Shown: piece after piece, positions 59,728 through 64,000 of the stretch
Position numbering within the stretch: the stretch's first letter is position 1
How the letters are laid out: each line of letters begins with the position of its first letter
NCBI RefSeq assembly: GCF_024178315.1
Contig: NZ_JAMZIK010000016.1
Location: 1-64,000, forward strand
Reading direction: 5' to 3'
Origin: Siccirubricoccus soli
GTDB taxonomy: Bacteria; Pseudomonadota; Alphaproteobacteria; Acetobacterales; Acetobacteraceae
Length of the DNA: 64,000 nucleotides
Position numbers and translations under genes: made by a program
Notes under the pieces: model-generated
What the model saw: only the letters and a program-made list of their open reading frames with translations
Told to the model about the DNA's origin: nothing
Database searches by the model: none

Positions 59728-61842
59728 ATGACCGAGACCAATGGGCTGGGCGGCAGCGATGCCACGCCGGAGCCTGCTACTGCGCCAACCGCGGCGGACG
59801 TTCCGCTCGTGGCGCAGCGTGCCATCACAGCGCCTGCCACCGTCGATCGTGCCGCGCGCACCGTCGAGGTCGTGTGGAGCACCGGTGCTCGCGCGCGGAA
59901 CTTCGTCCCGGCCCTCGGCCTGATCACCGAGGAGCTGGAGATGTCGCCGAATGCGGTGCGCATGGACGCGCTGCGCTCGGGGCGCGCACCGGTGCTGAAT
60001 ACGCATCGGCGCGGCGACGCCCGCGACGTGCTCGGCCGCGTCGTGGCCGCCCGCCTCGAGCGCGGGCGCGGCTATGCCACGCTGCAATTCAGCACCGCCG
60101 CCGATGTGGAGCCGGTCTGGCAGCGCATCGCCGATGGCACGCTGCGGGCGGTGAGCGTCGGCTACCGCGTGCACCGCTACGAGCCGCGGCCGGACACCGC
60201 GACCGGCGAGACCGTCCACCGCGCGGTGGATTGGGAGCCCTTCGAGATCTCTGTCGTGCCCGTTCCGGTGGACCGGGACGCCAGTGTGCGTGGCGAGGCG
60301 CCGCAGGGCGCGCCCGCCGTCGCGATCGAACCCGCCCTGCCTGACGAGGACCCACCCATGCCCGAGACGACGCCGGCCGAGCCGGCTGCTGCCCCGTCGG
60401 CGCCGCCTGCCGCGTCGCCGTCCGCCACTCCTCAGGAGACCACCGTGACCACCAGCCCCGCGCCGACCACGCCGCCCGAGCCGACCCGCGCCGCGCCCGC
60501 ACCGGCCGTGCCGGCGATCGACCTCGAGGCCGTCCGGGCCGAGGCCGAGCGCGCCGCCGCCGAGCGCATTGCCAGCTACGAGCCGGTCCTCGCCGCTGCC
60601 CGCGGCCTGCTCGCCGCGGACACCATCGACGCGCTGCGCCAGGCCGCCATCCGCGAGCGTGTCAGCCCCGAGGTGCTGCGAGGCCGCCTGTGGGACGCCT
60701 TCACCCAGACGCAGACGAGCCGCCCGACGCTCCCGGCCCGCCCCGAGACCGGCCCCGGCCACGACGACCCGGCGCAGATCCTCGACGCCATGGCCGAAGC
60801 GCTCGCCGCCCGTGCCATGCCCGGCTACCAGCCGCAGGGTTCGGGCCGCCATGCCGAGTTCATGGGCTGGCGCCCCTCCGACATGATCGGCGAACTGCTG
60901 CGCGCCCGCGGCGCGCGGAGCGTGCCCCGCAATCCCACGCTCCTCGCCGAGCGCGCCTTCCACACCAGCTCCGACTTTCCGCTGCTGCTGGCTGCCGCTG
61001 CCAACAAGATGCTGCTCGCCGCCTACCAGCCGGCGCAGCCGACCTACCGCCAGATCTTCCTCCGCCGCGACTTCCGCGACTTCAAGCCGCACCGGCACCT
61101 GCGCATCGGCGACTTCCCGACCCTGCTGCCGCTCGCGGAGAGCGGCGAGATCCAGGTCGGCACCATGTCCGAGAGCCAGGAGATCGTGCTCCTGCAGACC
61201 TTCGCGCGGCGTATCCGCGTCACGCGACCGATGCTGGTGAACGACGATCTGGGTGCCTTCACCGACTTCGCCGCGGCGATTGGCCGGCGCGTCGCCGAGT
61301 TCGAGAACGCCACCGCCTACAACCTGCTCAACAGCGCCAATGGTGACGGTCCGACGCTGACCACCGGCAGCGCGCCCGTATTCGCCACCGGTGCGGCGCG
61401 CGCCAACAAGGCCAGCACCGGCACGGTGCTCGACACCTCGACCATTGGTGCCGGCCGCACCGCCATCATGAAGCAGCGTACGCTGGACGGGCTGCCCATC
61501 TCGATGGGCCAGACCATGCGGCTGCTGGTGGGGCCAAACCTCGAACTCGCCGCGCGCCAGGCGACGGTGGTGGTGCAGGCGAACGAGATCGGCAAGGCGA
61601 ACGTCTTTGCCGGCTTCGTGCAGCCGGTGATCGAGCCGCTGATCCAGGCGAACCGCTGGTACCTGTTCTCCGACCCGGTCGCCGCGCCGGTCTATGTCTA
61701 CGGCTACCTCAATGGTGCCGAGGGGCCGCAGGTCACGACCGGCCCGGTGCAGGGCGCCGATGGCGTCGAGGTCAGCGTGATCTTCGACTTCGGCGTCGGC
61801 GCCATCGACTGGCGCGGCGCCTGGTTCAACCCGGGCACCTGA
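59728..61842 (+). CDS. Prohead protease - major capsid protein fusion
   Basis: 704 residues. The N-terminal S78-like protease has catalytic His in PVLNTHRRGDARDVLG and Ser in LRAVSVGYRVHRY (residues about 90-165). A Pro/Ala-rich linker of about 60 residues follows, then a scaffold-like helical segment and an HK97-fold capsid (PTYRQIFLRRDFRDFKPHRHLRIGDFPTLLPLAESGEI, RPMLVNDDLGAFTDFAAAIGRRVAEFENATAYNLL). One chain joins protease, scaffold and capsid, so self-cleavage is expected. Confidence 0.9.
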   Translation: MTETNGLGGSDATPEPATAPTAADVPLVAQRAITAPATVDRAARTVEVVWSTGARARNFVPALGLITEELEMSPNAVRMDALRSGRAPVLNTHRRGDARDVLGRVVAARLERGRGYATLQFSTAADVEPVWQRIADGTLRAVSVGYRVHRYEPRPDTATGETVHRAVDWEPFEISVVPVPVDRDASVRGEAPQGAPAVAIEPALPDEDPPMPETTPAEPAAAPSAPPAASPSATPQETTVTTSPAPTTPPEPTRAAPAPAVPAIDLEAVRAEAERAAAERIASYEPVLAAARGLLAADTIDALRQAAIRERVSPEVLRGRLWDAFTQTQTSRPTLPARPETGPGHDDPAQILDAMAEALAARAMPGYQPQGSGRHAEFMGWRPSDMIGELLRARGARSVPRNPTLLAERAFHTSSDFPLLLAAAANKMLLAAYQPAQPTYRQIFLRRDFRDFKPHRHLRIGDFPTLLPLAESGEIQVGTMSESQEIVLLQTFARRIRVTRPMLVNDDLGAFTDFAAAIGRRVAEFENATAYNLLNSANGDGPTLTTGSAPVFATGAARANKASTGTVLDTSTIGAGRTAIMKQRTLDGLPISMGQTMRLLVGPNLELAARQATVVVQANEIGKANVFAGFVQPVIEPLIQANRWYLFSDPVAAPVYVYGYLNGAEGPQVTTGPVQGADGVEVSVIFDFGVGAIDWRGAWFNPGT

Positions 61843-61893
61843 TCCCGCCGCTTCCCTCCCTCCCATCCGCATCGCGCCAGGGCGCCGCCGGAC

Positions 61894-61927
61894 GGGTTCC
61901 CATCGCAGCAGGCTGCGATGGGGTCCC
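61894..61927. terminator. Long hairpin between capsid and decoration genes
   Basis: CCCATCGCAG (61899-61908) pairs with CTGCGATGGG (61913-61922) over loop CAGG; GGG (61894-61896) and CCC (61925-61927) can extend the stem. No T-run follows, so it may be a partial attenuator or mRNA-processing/stability element that sets capsid expression above the downstream genes. Confidence 0.5.
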
Positions 61928-61970
61928 GGAGAGTCGGTCGGCGCCCTGCGCGCTTTCAGGAGACCCTCCC

Positions 61971-62321
61971 ATGCGCAACTGCATCCGTCCCGACGCGCGC
62001 TCCATCCCGATGGTGGTGCCCTATGCCGGCGGGATCCTCTCCGGCCAGGGCATGCTGGTCGGCGCCTTCTTCGGCGTGGCCGCGGCCGACGCCGCGCAGA
62101 ACGCCACCGTCGAGTGCGAGACCCGCGGCGAGTTCGAGCTCACCAAGGACCCGACCCAGGCCATGGCCGCCGGCACGCGCGTCTTCTGGGACAACACGAA
62201 CCGCCGCCTCACCACCACCGCGACGGGCAACTTCCAGGTCGGCATCGTCACCGTCGCCGCCCTCGCGGCCGATGCGACCGTGCGCGTCATGCTGGCGCGC
62301 GTGCCGGCAAGCGGGGCGTGA
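61971..62321 (+). CDS. DUF2190 capsid decoration-like protein
   Basis: 116 residues with AGGAG before ATG 61971. Pattern: VVPYAGGILSGQGMLVGAFFGVAAADAAQNATVECETRGEFELTKDP, then VFWDNTNRRLT and GIVTVAALAADATVRVML, the DUF2190 fold used for head decoration. Follows the capsid gene, as usual. Confidence 0.85.
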   Translation: MRNCIRPDARSIPMVVPYAGGILSGQGMLVGAFFGVAAADAAQNATVECETRGEFELTKDPTQAMAAGTRVFWDNTNRRLTTTATGNFQVGIVTVAALAADATVRVMLARVPASGA

Positions 62322-62323
62322 CC

Positions 62324-62974
62324 ATGGATCCGAAGGCCAGCCGGGGCTACCGCAACCGCAACCCCGGCAACATCGAGCACGTCGCCACGAACAAGTGGCT
62401 CGGCCTCGAGACGCCGCCCTCGGACGGGCGGTTCTGTCGGTTCCGCTCACACCAGCACGGCATCCGCGCCCTCGCCCTGCTCCTGCAGAGCTACCAGGAC
62501 CGGCACGGCCTGCGCACGGTCCGCGGCATCGTCGCGCGCTGGGCGCCAAGCAGCGAGAACGACACCCACGCCTACCAGGCGGCGGTCGCCGCGCGGCTCG
62601 GCGTTGCCCTCGACGACCCGATCGACTTGCACGACGCGGCGACCATGCGCGGCCTCGTCGAGGCAATCATCCGCCATGAACTCGGCGGCATGCCCTACGC
62701 GCCGGAGACGGTCGCGGAGGGCCTGCGCATGGCCGGCCTGGTGCAGCCCGGCCTGGCCCACAGCGGCACCGTGCGCGCGGCCGCGGGCTCGGTTGTCGCC
62801 GGCGTCACGGCCGCGGCGGTGGTTGATGCCGTCACCACGCTGGCGCCGCATGCAGAAGGCCTCGCGGCGGTGCTGCGGGCGCTCGGCCCCTGGGGCGTCG
62901 CCGCCGCGGTGATCGGCGTCGCGGCCTGGACCATCCACGGGCGGCTGCAGCGGCAGCGGGAGGTCACCCGATGA
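62324..62974 (+). CDS. Structural P5-like / lysis-associated protein with C-terminal membrane part
   Basis: 216 residues. SRGYRNRNPGNIEHV and FRSHQHGIRALALLLQSYQDRHGLRTVRGIVARWAP match the phage P5-like muralytic/virion protein family. Residues about 145-205 have two hydrophobic stretches (AAAGSVVAGVTAAAVVDAV, LGPWGVAAAVIGVAAWTI), so it may join a lytic or recognition domain to a membrane anchor. Overlaps the next small gene by 4 bases. Confidence 0.7.
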   Translation: MDPKASRGYRNRNPGNIEHVATNKWLGLETPPSDGRFCRFRSHQHGIRALALLLQSYQDRHGLRTVRGIVARWAPSSENDTHAYQAAVAARLGVALDDPIDLHDAATMRGLVEAIIRHELGGMPYAPETVAEGLRMAGLVQPGLAHSGTVRAAAGSVVAGVTAAAVVDAVTTLAPHAEGLAAVLRALGPWGVAAAVIGVAAWTIHGRLQRQREVTR

Positions 62975-63246
62975 CGGACCACGATCGGGAACTCGGCACG
63001 ATCGTCACCCGCCTCACCGAGATCGAGCGGCGCCTCGCCGAGGGCGACAAGGACATGCGCGAGCTCACCCGCACCGTGACCGAGCTGGTCAAGGCGATGG
63101 CCGGACTCACGGCGCGGCTGTCGCTGTCGGCCGCCGGCCTGCCGGGCGCATCGCCTGCAATCCCGGCCACGGGTGCGGCCGCAGCCGGCGGCATCGTCGG
63201 CGCCGCGGTCGGCGCGAAGCTCGCCTCCTGGCTCGGGCTCGGCTGA
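62971..63246 (+). CDS. Small coiled-coil protein with C-terminal Gly/Ala-rich helix
   Basis: 91 residues. A heptad-like start (TIVTRLTEIERRLAEGDKDMRELTRTVTELVKAM) and a hydrophobic Gly/Ala end (ATGAAAAGGIVGAAVGAKLASWLGL). Could be a holin-like or lysis-accessory protein, judged by shape and the neighbouring P5-like gene. Confidence 0.55.
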   Translation: MTDHDRELGTIVTRLTEIERRLAEGDKDMRELTRTVTELVKAMAGLTARLSLSAAGLPGASPAIPATGAAAAGGIVGAAVGAKLASWLGLG

Positions 63247-63252
63247 CCCGTC

Positions 63253-63561
63253 ATGGGCGTGTTCGACGATGCGCTGGCGGTGCTCGCGGCTGATCCGAAC
63301 CTCGGCGTCGAGGCGACCTACCGTGCCGCCGGCACCGGCGCGCCCGTGTCCCTCCGCATCCTGCGCTCCAGCCCCGATCGCGTGGTGGACGCCCTCGACA
63401 CGCTGCTGCTGCGCGCGACCGACGTGCTGACGGTCACCATCGCCCTGCTGCCAGCGATCGAGACGGGCGACACCTTCACCATCGGCGCGGACCTGCTGAC
63501 GGTGGACAGCGCCGAACGGGATGCCGCCGGCGTCGCCTGGCGCGTGCTCTGCCGGCGGTAG
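63253..63561 (+). CDS. Head-tail joining protein
   Basis: 102 residues. MGVFDDALAVLAADPNLGVEATYRAAGTGAPVSLRILRS and ETGDTFTIGADLLTVDSAERDAAGVAWRVLCRR match the small head-tail connector proteins that follow the decoration gene in this phage type. Confidence 0.65.
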   Translation: MGVFDDALAVLAADPNLGVEATYRAAGTGAPVSLRILRSSPDRVVDALDTLLLRATDVLTVTIALLPAIETGDTFTIGADLLTVDSAERDAAGVAWRVLCRR

Positions 63562-63563
63562 GC

Positions 63564-64000
63564 GGTGCGCCTTTCCGCCATCGTCGGCGACCTCCGGAAG
63601 GCCCTGGCCGAGGAGGTTCGCGCCGGTGAGCGCGCCGCCTCGCGCGCTGTCCGCGCCGAGACGGATGCGCTGAAGACTGAGCTCCGCGGCCAGGTCACCG
63701 GCTCGCTCGGCGGCAAGGCGCGCGGCATCGCCAATGCCTGGCGCTCGCAGGTCTTTCCGCGCACCGGCGTATCGATGCGCGCCGCCGGCCTCGTCTGGAG
63801 CAAGACCCCGCTGGTGATCGACGCCTTCGAGCGCGGCGCGCTGATCCGGCCGAAGGGCGGCGGGCGCTTCCTCGCCATCGCCACCGGCTTCAACGCCGCC
63901 CGCGGCTGGCGCGGCCGCGGCGACAAGGGGCTGCGCGTCACGCCGGCGCAGATGGTCGCCTCCGGTCAGGGCTTCCTGCGGCCCTTCCGCTCGGGGCGAG
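63564..64000 (+). CDS. DUF6441-like phage protein, partial
   Basis: Open from GTG 63564 through the right edge. Basic helical start (LRKALAEEVRAGERAASRAVRAETDALKTELRGQV), then ANAWRSQVFPRTGVSMRAAGLVWSKTPLVIDAFERGALIRPKGGGRFLAIATG, the pattern of a phage minor tail/DUF6441 family. Its end is outside the window. Confidence 0.65.

Larger units (their letters stand above)
33000..64000. mobile_element. Second prophage (right end outside the window)
   Basis: A continuous phage gene order: recombinase cluster, repressor block, early replication genes, cargo, terminase, portal, capsid, decoration, lysis-like and tail-joining genes. The left border is placed near 33000-33070, where the last recombinase-linked gene meets the defence island; no att repeat could be identified because the other end is missing. 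Confidence 0.85.

Overview
The window is GC-rich, with GTG/TTG starts and tightly overlapping genes. The first 7 kb reads as core chromosome of an alphaproteobacterium. A Bug/TctC solute-receptor gene, an rpoH-rluD pair and the gene repertoire suggest Acetobacteraceae (Roseomonas-like); this is inference from gene content, not a database match.

Layout. (1) 1-7459, core: end of a Bug/TctC receptor, a lipase-like hydrolase, DoxX, prfC (RF3), a VOC protein, rpoH, an RluD-type pseudouridine synthase and a small membrane protein. (2) 7460-24947: a tRNA-Gly(GCC) gene and a 17.4-kb island inserted in its 3' end. The island is bounded by a perfect 52-bp direct repeat and has a tyrosine integrase at the tRNA side. 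It carries an HTH/excisionase-like gene, a small three-gene operon with a divergent regulator between two inverted 12-bp iteron arrays, an AAA/TOPRIM (OLD-like) protein, a tape-measure gene, a ribbon-helix-helix gene with a palindromic operator, terminase genes, a serine resolvase and a large SF2 helicase. No portal, capsid or protease gene is present, so it is a decayed prophage or a satellite-like element. (3) 24948-33070, accessory: a hairpin/repeat region, an eroded UvrD-like helicase pseudogene, an IS630-type transposase remnant, and an intact defence-like module: a DNA methyltransferase, a DUF262 (DGQQR) protein and a HEPN protein, translationally coupled, with a divergent PD-(D/E)XK nuclease. 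(4) About 33000 to beyond 64000: a second, much more complete prophage. Its left end has a large serine recombinase with DUF2924 and two small partners, then a XRE/ImmA control block. Rightward early genes follow: sigma-like factor, RecA-like ATPase with a probable ssDNA-binding partner, Cas4-like nuclease, Dda-like helicase, TOPRIM primase-VirE helicase fusion, a repeat-rich site and a RuvC-like resolvase. A cargo block holds a Panacea protein, an unknown protein and a SIR2-like DUF4917 protein, then two ParB-methyltransferase fusions. The late genes are GpA-type terminase, connector, portal, protease-capsid fusion, decoration protein, lysis-like genes and tail-joining genes, running off the right edge.

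The tRNA-Gly locus has therefore collected at least two phage-type elements plus a defence island between them. The most interesting candidates are the methyltransferase/DUF262/HEPN/PD-ExK module, the Panacea/unknown/SIR2-like cargo, the paired iteron arrays of island 1, and the GTCCCAAC repeat cluster downstream of the primase.
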